From Methylohalobius crimeensis 10Ki (GTDB lineage: Bacteria > Pseudomonadota > Gammaproteobacteria > Methylococcales > Methylothermaceae): a DNA stretch of 64,000 nt. Below, piece after piece: positions 1-8,140 of the stretch. Numbering within the stretch: position 1 is the stretch's first letter; each line of letters opens with the position of its first letter. The notes beneath the pieces were generated by a model that saw only the letters and a program-made list of their open reading frames with translations, ran no database searches and had not been told where the DNA came from. The DNA lies in contig NZ_ATXB01000001.1 in assembly GCF_000421465.1 (NCBI RefSeq), forward strand, positions 1,116,001-1,180,000, given 5' to 3'. Both the position numbers and the translations under genes were made by a program.

Positions 1-1861
1 CTTTGACGGCGACGGTGCTCTTGATTTCGCGCTTGAGGATGGTGGGGTTCCCACTGTTGTCCTGTTGAGCCCCCACATCGTCCACGGTTTGCTCCAATTC
101 CATGATCACCAAGCCGCCGGCATTGACTCGGGGCTTGATGGTCAGCTGGACGCCGGTGTCGCGCTGCTGGAAAGTTTCCGCAACCCCGCTGCTGCTCGCG
201 GTGTTCACAAACGAACCGGTGCGCAGGGAAATCTGATCGCCCACCACGATATTGGCTTCGTGATTGTTGAGGACCATCAGGGAAGGGGCGGAAATGACAT
301 TGAGCTTGTTGTCGCTTGCCAGCGCTTGCAGGATGACGCCGATATCTCGCGAACTATTTAGAAAAGTATAAGAGAAGCCGGAGGAGAAGGTACTCAGTAG
401 GGCCTCCTTGGCGGCATCGGTTAGATTGATTCCGTTTTCGGTCAGGCCTATCGAGCTATTAGTTTTGGGAAGCTTGTTTTGCACGAACCATTGCAGCCCA
501 TATTGCAGCTGGTCTTCCAGGGTGACTTCGATAATGGATGCGTCGATAAAGACTTGCAGGGGCATGATGTCCAATCGGTTGATTACCCGTTCGATGGCTC
601 GGTAATCCTCTTGATCGGCAATGACGATCAAGGCGTTGTTGGATTCGTCGGCAATGATCCGAACTTCTCCCTTGGTGGAAACAGCCGAACCGCTACTGGA
701 AGCCCTGGGGCGGCTGTTGGAGGAGGATGAGCTGCCGGAAGTTGTGCCGCTCACCGTTTCCTTTTTCAAACCCGGGGCCAGCGAGGCTTCGGGCGGTTTA
801 CTGCTGCGGCCGGTGAAGATCTGATTCAGGGTGTCGGCCAGTTCGACCGCATCCACGTTTTGCACCCGGTAGACGTGTACGCCCCCCGAAGTCTCGGAAG
901 TGGTCCGATCCAGTCGTTCGATCCAGGTTTCCGCCATCTCCAGGTAGTCCGGTTGGCTGGAGATGACCATCAGGGCATTGAGGCGTTTGATCGGAAAAAC
1001 GCGCAGAAGGGAGCTCTCTTCGCCGAAGACCTTATCTCCCAAGACGTTTTTCAGGTCTTGGGCCAGCGTGTCGACATCCACGTTGTCGAGGGGAAACAGT
1101 CCCACCGACATGCCTTCGAGGTAATTCACGTCGAAAGCCTGGACGGTGTCTTCCAGGGGAGCCAACTCCGAAGCACTGCCCGCCACCACCATCAGGTTGC
1201 GGATATTATCGGTGTAGAGAATGGCGTTGGGCGGAAGAATCGGCTTCAGGATTTTCTCCATGGATTCGACGCTGACATAACGCAAGGGGAAAATGCGAAT
1301 CTGGAATCCCGGTGGCAATTTTTGTTGCACCAATCCGATCGGCGCGCCGACGGTCGCCTCGTTGGCCGGCCCGATCCAATAAAAGCCGTTTTTCAGGGTC
1401 AAAGCCAAGCCGTTCATCCGCAGCGCCATTTCCAGGGCAGGCATCACTTCATCTTTGCGGAGGGGACGGGTGGTCTGAAGGGTGATCTTACCCCCTGCTT
1501 TGGGACTCATCGTATAGTTGACCTGGAGGATATCCCCCAAGATGACTTTAGCCACCTCTCCCAGGTCGGCATCGTCGAAATTCAAGGTGTACTGGCCGGC
1601 TTCCTTCTTGGGGTGAGGCGTCGGCACGGGGCGCATAAACTGTTTGGTGCCCGGGTAGATTTCGGTTTTTTCCAAGCCGGGCTGTGCTTCCTCCTGGGAC
1701 AGGGGAATTTCGCCCTCGGGTTCCTCGGGCGGCGGTTCTATGGCGGTTACCGAATCGAGCGGGATTTTTTCGCGCAAGTTGGTGTCCAGGTATTCGCAGC
1801 TTGCCAATCCTGTGGTGATCAATATCGCCCAAGTGAGTCGTTTTGCAAGGTGCCACTGCAT
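1..1861 (-). CDS. gspD: Type II secretion system secretin GspD (3' end outside window)
   Basis: Outer-membrane secretin through which folded exoproteins leave the periplasm. The reverse strand is open for 620 codons from an ATG at 1861 and runs off the window start, so the C-terminal end of the secretin domain is missing. The N-terminus has a hydrophobic leader ending in a lipobox (LASC, Cys22), so the protein is probably lipidated. Then come an N0 domain (about residues 95-170), N1-N3 repeats of the form 'RVQNVDAVELADTLNQIF', a Ser/Gly-rich linker, and the start of the secretin domain ('NIVVGDQISLRTG', 'LKREIKSTVAVK'). It lies 10 bases downstream of the gspC/N-like gene in a gspL-M-C/N-D operon. 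Family assignment is firm; the exported substrates are unknown. Confidence 0.88.
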   Translation of the reverse strand, partial: MQWHLAKRLTWAILITTGLASCEYLDTNLREKIPLDSVTAIEPPPEEPEGEIPLSQEEAQPGLEKTEIYPGTKQFMRPVPTPHPKKEAGQYTLNFDDADLGEVAKVILGDILQVNYTMSPKAGGKITLQTTRPLRKDEVMPALEMALRMNGLALTLKNGFYWIGPANEATVGAPIGLVQQKLPPGFQIRIFPLRYVSVESMEKILKPILPPNAILYTDNIRNLMVVAGSASELAPLEDTVQAFDVNYLEGMSVGLFPLDNVDVDTLAQDLKNVLGDKVFGEESSLLRVFPIKRLNALMVISSQPDYLEMAETWIERLDRTTSETSGGVHVYRVQNVDAVELADTLNQIFTGRSSKPPEASLAPGLKKETVSGTTSGSSSSSNSRPRASSSGSAVSTKGEVRIIADESNNALIVIADQEDYRAIERVINRLDIMPLQVFIDASIIEVTLEDQLQYGLQWFVQNKLPKTNSSIGLTENGINLTDAAKEALLSTFSSGFSYTFLNSSRDIGVILQALASDNKLNVISAPSLMVLNNHEANIVVGDQISLRTGSFVNTASSSGVAETFQQRDTGVQLTIKPRVNAGGLVIMELEQTVDDVGAQQDNSGNPTILKREIKSTVAVK

Positions 1862-1871
1862 CTAAGCTTCC

Positions 1872-2477
1872 CTATTGGTTGTTTTTTCTTCGCGCCGCGC
1901 GAGCAAATGGGTTGTCGTGGGGGGGAGGTCGCTTCTGATTCTTTTCGGCTTTCGCTTGGCCAGGACGGGGTTTGATTAACTTGAGGATGTGATGTTCGCC
2001 GTCCTGATCTAAAACGACTTGATCGGTTTCCGGTTCCGTGACCTGCCAACCGTCGATGACATCCCCCGGTTTAAAGCGCAAGGTTTTGCCCTCGGGGTCC
2101 TGTACCAGAATGATTTGTCCGGCTTCGGGGGTATCCAGGATGCCGGTGAGGCGGAGATCCGGCGGCGGCTTTTTTTCCGCTTCGGCTTCCTCGGTCTCGG
2201 CATCGGAGGTTTGCGATTCCTCGGGTAGGGGTTGACGGCCTTCGATAAATAGCGGGTTCACGATGAGAGCGGTAAACGTGTCGATGGGTGGCAGTTCCGC
2301 TGCATTCTCCGGTATGGCTGCCGGAATTCGCGCTTCCTTGGAGGGTGCCGGCGGAGGCTGCAAAGCATCGGCGATCTGGCGTTGCAGCAGACGGTATTCG
2401 ATACCGACGCCCAAGGCGGCCAGAAGGCAGCCTGCTATCAGCAACCAAGTTCCCGGATGGCGCATCAGTTCCTTCAT
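1872..2477 (-). CDS. Type II secretion GspC/GspN-like inner-membrane protein
   Basis: 201 residues with one N-terminal membrane helix (about 10-30), a Pro/Ala/Glu-rich linker, and one beta-rich homology-region domain (about 105-170) containing 'LRLTGILDTPEAGQIILV' and 'FKPGDVIDGW'. This is the GspC/PilP-type HR fold, which contacts the secretin N0 domain from the periplasmic side. There is no PDZ domain, so it is the short form often called GspN in such operons. The tail is basic (KNQKRPPP..RAARRKNN). The ATG overlaps the gspM stop codon (ATGA), indicating translational coupling, and gspD follows. The role is inferred from fold and position. Confidence 0.72.
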   Translation of the reverse strand: MKELMRHPGTWLLIAGCLLAALGVGIEYRLLQRQIADALQPPPAPSKEARIPAAIPENAAELPPIDTFTALIVNPLFIEGRQPLPEESQTSDAETEEAEAEKKPPPDLRLTGILDTPEAGQIILVQDPEGKTLRFKPGDVIDGWQVTEPETDQVVLDQDGEHHILKLIKPRPGQAKAEKNQKRPPPHDNPFARAARRKNNQ

Positions 2478-3061
2478 GTTGTCGGCGTGGGCATATAGCC
2501 GACCACTTCCATGTCCATGTTCAAGCGATCGGAAGGGAGCGGTTGGCGAGTCTTGGGATCGCGGCGTCCGGGTAAAGGCCGGATATTGAGATTGTCCACG
2601 ATCAACAGGGGGCGATTGGATTCGATGCTATGCAAAACCTCGCGCAACACCTCCAAATTGCCCAATAAGCGTATCCGTACGGCGATGCGGGTGAATTCTT
2701 CTTCCTGGTGTTGGGGGTGGACTTGAGTGCTGGTCAGTTCGCCGCCGGCGGTGCGGATGATTTCCCCCAAACGCCTTTGCAATTCGGCCGAAGCGAGGGC
2801 GGGCGTCTCTCCGCTGAGATAATGCTCATCCTGATTATGGCGGGTTTGCAGGCTCTTGAGACGTTTGCGCCAACTCGGCTCTTCGGCGGCACTACGGGAG
2901 AGTCGTTCCAGTTGGAATTGGAGTTCGGAGATGCGTTCCTGGTTGGAACGCACCCAGCTGACATAAGGCGCCACCAACAGAAAATAAAACAGCAGCACGG
3001 GTATCAGTGTCAAGCTCCACGCCGCCAGACGCTGTTGGGATTCAGTCAGGTTTGTCATCAT
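2474..3061 (-). CDS. gspM: Type II secretion protein GspM (PilO-like)
   Basis: Bitopic inner-membrane protein that pairs with GspL to hold the secretion ATPase at the membrane. It has one membrane helix near the N-terminus ('LTLIPVLLFYFLLVAPYV'), a coiled-coil stretch ('SNQERISELQFQLERLSR'), and a ferredoxin-like periplasmic domain with the family motif 'SIESNRPLLIVDNLNIRP'. I place the start at the ATG at 3061. Another ATG at 3076 is in frame and would lengthen it by five residues. The gene overlaps the 3' end of the gspL-like gene and its stop overlaps the start of the next gene, so all are co-translated. Confidence 0.75.
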   Translation of the reverse strand: MMTNLTESQQRLAAWSLTLIPVLLFYFLLVAPYVSWVRSNQERISELQFQLERLSRSAAEEPSWRKRLKSLQTRHNQDEHYLSGETPALASAELQRRLGEIIRTAGGELTSTQVHPQHQEEEFTRIAVRIRLLGNLEVLREVLHSIESNRPLLIVDNLNIRPLPGRRDPKTRQPLPSDRLNMDMEVVGYMPTPTT

Positions 3062-4130
3062 GCTCGTAGCCGACATTCATGCTGATTTGAAATCGCTCCA
3101 GTCCCGTGCGGCGATCCTGGGTGATGGGAGAGACGAAATGTATGTCGCTCAGGAAGGGAGAAGCCTCCAGAATCTCGATCAGTTTGGAGGCGGCGGGGGA
3201 GTGGCCGTTGATCCGCAGTTCTCCCTCTCGGTAATTGAAACCGTTCAGCCAAGTGTCCAGGGGAAGTCTTTGGGAAAGATCATTCATGACCTCAACGATG
3301 GGTGGGATGGCGCGTTTACGGGTCAGCACGAAGCGGGCTTTTTGTTCCAATTCGGTGACCTGCTTCTTCAGTTTATTGGTGATTTGAGCCGTCCGCCGGG
3401 TTTGGTCGACCTGATCTTCCAGCGCCTCCAGGATATTGCTTTGGGTAGCGATAGGGAGGGCCAGGGCCAAACCGATCAGCAAAACCAAAATTCCCCCCAA
3501 GGTCCAGTTCACGAAGTGTCGCCAGTGACTCTCGGTGGTGCGCCAGCGGGGGGGCAGCAGGTCGAATTTCAACGGGACAGGGTAATGGTTTTCCCAGACG
3601 GCGGCATCCACATGCCGGGGTTTTAGGCCGGCTTGATGAAAGTATGCGAGTTGATCGTCCAAAAACTCGCGCGGGGTGAGGGCGATTTCGACTTTCAGTT
3701 GCCGTTTCCCGGCGAGGCGCTCGATCACCCGGCTGCTAAAATACACCTGATCGGCGCTGAACGGGGTTTGGCGATCCAGTTCGAAACCGATTACCTGGCG
3801 CAGGTTCTCTTGGGCGGCCAGGGGTAAATAGATCTGCTTGTGAAGGTACTGGCCGGGTAACAGCAAGAGCGTGAACGTGGCGTCTTCTTCCGCTTGCCAA
3901 GCACGCCATGAATCGGGACCTGCTTTTTGCTCCAACTCGGTCACGGCATTTTCTTTCCGGCGCCAGAATCGGACTTCCCCCTCACTCGGTAAAGCAAGCA
4001 GGATATGGGTATGATGGAAGAACCAGCGCTTGCATGCCTCAGGTATGGATTTGATCAGCTGGTCTTGCCACCAATGCCAAAATTGCCGCCACGCCGGAGG
4101 CAGAGAGAGTTGGTCGATGCGAATGGCCAT
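3042..4130 (-). CDS. gspL: Type II secretion GspL-like protein (PilN-type periplasmic domain)
   Basis: 362 residues. The cytoplasmic N-terminal half (1-205) contains 'QVIGFELDRQTPFSADQVYF', the divergent actin-like/PilM segment seen in GspL-type proteins of short type II systems. A membrane helix follows at about 210-230 ('LGGILVLLIGLALALPIAT'), then a coiled coil and a PilN/GspL-like domain with 'LPLDTWLNGFNYREGELRI'. In the complex it would connect cytoplasmic GspE to GspM. It is the first gene of the operon visible here and is divergent from the symporter gene, with about 108 bases between them for both promoters. Confidence 0.72.
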   Translation of the reverse strand: MAIRIDQLSLPPAWRQFWHWWQDQLIKSIPEACKRWFFHHTHILLALPSEGEVRFWRRKENAVTELEQKAGPDSWRAWQAEEDATFTLLLLPGQYLHKQIYLPLAAQENLRQVIGFELDRQTPFSADQVYFSSRVIERLAGKRQLKVEIALTPREFLDDQLAYFHQAGLKPRHVDAAVWENHYPVPLKFDLLPPRWRTTESHWRHFVNWTLGGILVLLIGLALALPIATQSNILEALEDQVDQTRRTAQITNKLKKQVTELEQKARFVLTRKRAIPPIVEVMNDLSQRLPLDTWLNGFNYREGELRINGHSPAASKLIEILEASPFLSDIHFVSPITQDRRTGLERFQISMNVGYEHDDKPD

Positions 4131-4238
4131 TTAGGGTTGGACGTGGGGGATGGTTGCTGCGCCCGATCTGAAAACCATGGAGAAAAATGACAAAACTATC
4201 ATTCGATCAATTATATCAACTTAAATCGGGAGTGTTTC

Positions 4239-5501
4239 ATGGGAAAGGGTAACCACCTCACAATAGCCATGCTTGTGGCAATCGTGGGTGCCGTCGTGGT
4301 GGGGGTGGGCGCCCCCGGGATGGCGCTGCATCTGGAGATCGGTGGTGAAGTATTTCTGCGTCTTTTGAAAATGTTGGTGGTGCCCCTGGTCATGTCGAGC
4401 GTGATGAGCGGCATCATCGGTCTAGGGGATGTGCGAAAGCTTCGCCGGCCCGGTGCGGTCGCGATCGCGTACTATCTTACCACGACCTTGCTGGCGGTTA
4501 TTGTGGGAGTTTTGCTGGTCAATTGGATCGAACCCGGCGGGCGGATTCAGGGAGAGGCCTTGGCCGGACTGGCCAAAGATGAAAGCATCGCTGCAACCGC
4601 CGATGCGAGCATCGCTACCATTTTGGAGAATCTGGTGTTGATGCTGTTCACCGACAATCTGATCGGCGCCATGGCCGACACCCAATTGTTGCCTTTGATC
4701 GTGTTTTCCATCCTGTTTGCCGGCATCCTGTCCGTCCTTGGGGAGCGGGTCGGCCGGGTGACCGAGTTCATCGTCCAGCTCAACGAGGCCTTGATGGCGT
4801 TCATTCTGATGATCATGAAAATCGCCCCGCTGGGAGTCTTTTGTCTGGTGGCGGCGCGCTTCGGAGAAGCTCAGGCTCAGGGCGCTTTTCTGGAAACTTT
4901 GCAGCAAATCGGATGGTACGTGTTGACCGTTCTGCTGGGATTGGGGGTCCATGCCTTCGTCGTTCTGCCGGTCATTTTGTGGGTGTTTTCCCGCCGCCGT
5001 CCTGGCCGCTTTCTGGGACGCATGTCGCCGGCACTCTTGACCGCCTTTTCCACCGCCAGTTCTTCCGCCACCTTGCCGGTGACGATGGAATCGGCGGTGG
5101 ATCGGGCCGGGGTGGCGCGCGAATCGGTGGAATTCGTGCTCCCCCTGGGAGCCACCATCAACATGGACGGGACCGCGCTCTACGAGGCGGTGGCGGCGAT
5201 TTTCATCGCTCAAGTGTTGGGCATCGAGTTGAGCTTGCTGCAGCAAGCGACGGTGGCGATTACCGCCACCCTGGCCGCGATCGGCGCGGCCGGCATTCCC
5301 GAAGCGGGCTTGGTGACCATGGTCATCGTGCTCAACGCGGTGGGCCTGCCGGTGGAATACATCGGCATTCTGCTGTCGGTGGACTGGCTGTTGGATCGGT
5401 TTCGCACCGCCGTGAACGTTTGGGGGGACAGCGTGGGATCGGCGGTGGTGGAAAAAGTGATGCCCTTTTCGGTTCAGCCGGACAGCAAGAACCCTTCGTA
5501 G
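4239..5501 (+). CDS. Dicarboxylate/amino acid:cation symporter (DAACS/GltP family)
   Basis: 420-residue inner-membrane carrier taking up C4-dicarboxylates or acidic amino acids with Na+ or H+. Family hallmarks are present: the Ser-rich hairpin 'STASSSATLPVTM' (about residues 268-280), the 'NMDGTALYEA' motif of transmembrane helix 7 (about 308-317), and the C-terminal motif 'DWLLDRFRTAVNVWGDS' (about 387-403). Hydrophobic helices span the whole length. A GGGAG ribosome-binding site precedes the ATG. The 3' end overlaps the convergent small membrane-protein gene by 28 bases. Substrate specificity cannot be read from the sequence. Confidence 0.88.
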   Translation: MGKGNHLTIAMLVAIVGAVVVGVGAPGMALHLEIGGEVFLRLLKMLVVPLVMSSVMSGIIGLGDVRKLRRPGAVAIAYYLTTTLLAVIVGVLLVNWIEPGGRIQGEALAGLAKDESIAATADASIATILENLVLMLFTDNLIGAMADTQLLPLIVFSILFAGILSVLGERVGRVTEFIVQLNEALMAFILMIMKIAPLGVFCLVAARFGEAQAQGAFLETLQQIGWYVLTVLLGLGVHAFVVLPVILWVFSRRRPGRFLGRMSPALLTAFSTASSSATLPVTMESAVDRAGVARESVEFVLPLGATINMDGTALYEAVAAIFIAQVLGIELSLLQQATVAITATLAAIGAAGIPEAGLVTMVIVLNAVGLPVEYIGILLSVDWLLDRFRTAVNVWGDSVGSAVVEKVMPFSVQPDSKNPS

Positions 5502-5923
5502 CCAATCAAGCCGGCATAGAAAAAGAACAGGATCGGCAGGATGTGGCGCACCGGGATTCCCAATACCTTGAAATTGACGTGGAGAAGAATGAACAGGATC
5601 GCGCCGGCGGTAAGTGCATATTTTCCATAGAAGAAGGCCGGCACGCTGATTCCCAGGAGAAACGCCATCACCGGATTGAGCTCCAGTCCGCCGCGCTGCA
5701 AGATCTGCAGGGTGAAAAAGGCGTCGAGTACGCAAAACCCGATGATTCCCGCCGACCAGATCAGTAAGCGAATATCCTCGTAGATGTCGACGTAATGAGG
5801 CGCTTGGCACTCCTCGATTCGGCGGGGTCCGCGGCGCCGACCACGGGTCAAGGCACAGACCAGGGTCCGCCAGCTCAGGCGTCGGCGGTCGGCGAGGCGG
5901 CGTTTGTCAGTGGTCATCGTCAA
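5474..5923 (-). CDS. DUF5658-type small membrane protein
   Basis: 149 residues. A very Arg-rich cytoplasmic head (DRRRLSWRT..RGRRRGPRR) precedes 'VDIYEDIRLLIWSAGIIGFC' and three or four membrane helices. The segment 'DAFFTLQILQRGGLELNPVM' resembles the DUF5658 domain, a family of unknown function. The ATG overlaps the glgX stop (ATGA), so it is probably co-transcribed and translationally coupled with glgX; this pairing does not reveal a function. Its 3' end overlaps the convergent symporter gene. Confidence 0.65.
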   Translation of the reverse strand: MTMTTDKRRLADRRRLSWRTLVCALTRGRRRGPRRIEECQAPHYVDIYEDIRLLIWSAGIIGFCVLDAFFTLQILQRGGLELNPVMAFLLGISVPAFFYGKYALTAGAILFILLHVNFKVLGIPVRHILPILFFFYAGLIGYEGFLLSG

Positions 5924-8022
5924 TCCAGGGGTCGGGCAACTAAAATGACAAGACTGCGCTCAGTCAATTGTAGATGCTTGCGATCGGGTAAAGGGGGTTC
6001 GGCGCCGATTTCGTGAATGTCGTCGGGTGACGCCGCGGCGGTGTCGATTGCGACACACCAATGGTGGTCGGCGGAAAGGAACGGCAAATCGAACTGCACC
6101 GGTTCGTGTCCGGCATTGAACAATAGACACAAATCATGGCCTTCGGAGGTGTCCGGATGGATGTGAGTGCCCAGTGCGTGGCCCTCGCTCCAATCCGGCG
6201 GGGCTTTGTCCGGTCCGAACCATTCGATGTCTCCCTCCTTGTAAAAGGCCTCCCGGCTCAATATGGAATGGGCCCGGCGGAAGCGGATCAATTGCTGGAC
6301 GAACCGGACCAGGTGAATATTCTTTTTCACCAGGCTCCAGTCGTACCAGGAGATCTCGTTGTCTTGACAGTAGGCGTTATTGTTGCCCTGTTGGGTGCGG
6401 CGGAATTCATCGCCGCCCAAGAGCATGGGAATGCCGCGGGAGACGAACAGGGTGGTGAGGAAGTTTTTGATCTGGCGCAACCGGACGGCTTCGATCGCCG
6501 GGTTGTCGGCGGGCCCTTCGACGCCATGATTGCAGCTGTAATTGTCGTTGCTGCCGTCGCGGTTGTTTTCCCCGTTGGATTCGTTGTGTTTGTGTTCGTA
6601 GGAAACCAGGTCGTTGAGGGTGAAACCGTCGTGGCTGGTGATGAAGTTGATGCTGTTGACCGGGGTTTTGCCGCTGTGCTGGTACAGGTCGGCGCTGCCG
6701 CACAGGCGAGTGGCGAAGGGGCCCAGCATGCCGTGGTCGCCGCGCCAGAAACGGCGCACGTCGTCGCGGTATTGGCCGTTCCATTCGGACCAGCGCTCGC
6801 CCGGGAATAGCCCCACCTGATAGGCGCCGCCGGCGTCCCAGGCTTCGGCGATGAGTTTGACTTCGCGCAGGATGGGATCCTCGGCGATGGATTCAAGAAG
6901 CGGGGGGTTGGGAATCAATTGGCCGGACTGATCGCGCCCCAGAATCGAAGCCAGGTCGAAGCGGAAGCCGTCCACGTGCATCTCGGTGGCCCAGTAACGG
7001 AGGCACTCCAAAATATAATGCCGCACCACCGGGTGATTGCAATTGAGGGTATTGCCGCAACCGGAGTGGTTGACGTATCGGGATCGGTCGCTTTCTTCGA
7101 GGATGTAATAGATGGAGTTGTCCAGCCCCCGGAAATTGAGGGTGGGGCCGTGCCTGTTGCCTTCGGCGGTGTGATTGAAGACCACATCCAAAAGCACTTC
7201 GATCCCCGCTTCGTGCAGGGCTTTCACCATCGCCTTGAATTCGGTCAGTTGCCCTCCCAGCTTGTGGCCGCTGCTGTATTGGGCATGGGGAGAGAAAAAG
7301 GCGACGGTGCTGTAGCCCCAGTAATTGACCAACTGCTCGCCGGTGAGTGGGTTGTGGCGATCCAGTTCGCGGGGATTGAATTGATGCACCGGCATCAGCT
7401 CCAATGCGGTGACGCCCAATTCCTTAAAATAAGGAATTTTCTCGATCACCCCCAAAAAGGTGCCGGGACGCAGGGCGGCAGAGGAAGGGTGGATGGTCAA
7501 GCCGCGCACATGGGTTTCGTAAACCACGGTTTTCGGCCAGGGCGTGCGCAAGGGGCGATCGTCGCCCCAGTCGAAATCGTCCTCCTGAGGGATCAGCCCC
7601 TTGATGCGATATTGATGTTTGGGGATCGGCTCGTCGGGGTGCTCCAGCAGCCAATCGTCGCGAAGAATGGCGAAGTCCCAGTGCTCCACCTCCACCAATG
7701 CCTGGGCGTAGGGGTCGAGCAGGGCGCGGCGAGCGTTGAAATGGTGTCCTTCGCGGGGCGAGGACGGACCGTCCGCCTGGAATACATAGCTCAAGCCCGG
7801 ATGGGCGCCCTGGACGTATACATGCCAGATGTCCCCGGTGCGATGGTGGACGGGGTCCAGCTCGATCCACCATTTCGGGTCCAGCGCCTCGGGATCGTCG
7901 AACAACAGAAGCCACAGACGGGTGGCGTGGCGGCTGAACACCGCGAAATTGATTCCGCCGTCGAAGGCGTGTATCCCCAAGGGCAGGGGGTGGCCGCGGG
8001 TGATTGTCAATGCCTGTTCCAT
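5920..8022 (-). CDS. glgX: Glycogen debranching enzyme GlgX
   Basis: Cytoplasmic isoamylase-type GH13 enzyme that hydrolyses alpha-1,6 branches of phosphorylase-limit glycogen. 700 residues, the usual length. A CBM48 module occupies about 10-100 ('PLGIHAFDGGINFAVFS'), followed by the GH13 barrel. The catalytic residues are visible: nucleophile Asp in 'DGFRFDLAS' (about 350), acid/base Glu in 'EAWDAGG' (about 393) and the transition-state Asp in 'TSHDGFTLNDL' (about 462). The conserved 'DVVFNHTAEG' is also present. No other glycogen genes lie in the window. It is divergent from metG. Confidence 0.93.
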   Translation of the reverse strand: MEQALTITRGHPLPLGIHAFDGGINFAVFSRHATRLWLLLFDDPEALDPKWWIELDPVHHRTGDIWHVYVQGAHPGLSYVFQADGPSSPREGHHFNARRALLDPYAQALVEVEHWDFAILRDDWLLEHPDEPIPKHQYRIKGLIPQEDDFDWGDDRPLRTPWPKTVVYETHVRGLTIHPSSAALRPGTFLGVIEKIPYFKELGVTALELMPVHQFNPRELDRHNPLTGEQLVNYWGYSTVAFFSPHAQYSSGHKLGGQLTEFKAMVKALHEAGIEVLLDVVFNHTAEGNRHGPTLNFRGLDNSIYYILEESDRSRYVNHSGCGNTLNCNHPVVRHYILECLRYWATEMHVDGFRFDLASILGRDQSGQLIPNPPLLESIAEDPILREVKLIAEAWDAGGAYQVGLFPGERWSEWNGQYRDDVRRFWRGDHGMLGPFATRLCGSADLYQHSGKTPVNSINFITSHDGFTLNDLVSYEHKHNESNGENNRDGSNDNYSCNHGVEGPADNPAIEAVRLRQIKNFLTTLFVSRGIPMLLGGDEFRRTQQGNNNAYCQDNEISWYDWSLVKKNIHLVRFVQQLIRFRRAHSILSREAFYKEGDIEWFGPDKAPPDWSEGHALGTHIHPDTSEGHDLCLLFNAGHEPVQFDLPFLSADHHWCVAIDTAAASPDDIHEIGAEPPLPDRKHLQLTERSLVILVARPLD

Positions 8023-8026
8023 AATC

Positions 8027-8054
8027 TTTCACCGGAGTGGAGTGTTTTTATACT
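8027..8054 (+). promoter_or_regulatory. Possible sigma-70 promoter for metG
   Basis: TTTCAC (8027-8032), a 16-base spacer and TATACT (8049-8054) lie between the divergent glgX and metG genes, about 87 bases before the metG ATG. Both boxes are close to consensus, but the call rests on pattern alone. Confidence 0.35.
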
Positions 8055-8140
8055 TTATCACCAATGTAAGAAGAAAATGACGGAAGGAGTTGCGTTAAAA
8101 TGGTATGTTTTGAAGAATTTGGACAGGATTGAACCGCCCT

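Noticed and set aside
860-1975. Long plus-strand open frame (371 codons) opposite gspD
   Set aside because: It is antisense to a convincing secretin; the product has no recognisable motif and is His/Gln/Phe-rich in the way antisense frames of GC-rich genes are.
5395-5430. GCCGTGAAC resembling the repeat core inside the symporter gene
   Set aside because: Only nine bases match, no flanking inverted arms exist, and the codons encode the conserved RTAVNVWGD motif of the transporter.
4422-5810. 462-codon minus-strand frame across the symporter and DUF5658 genes
   Set aside because: It overlaps a clear transporter on the opposite strand and lies in a different frame from the DUF5658 gene; no motif.
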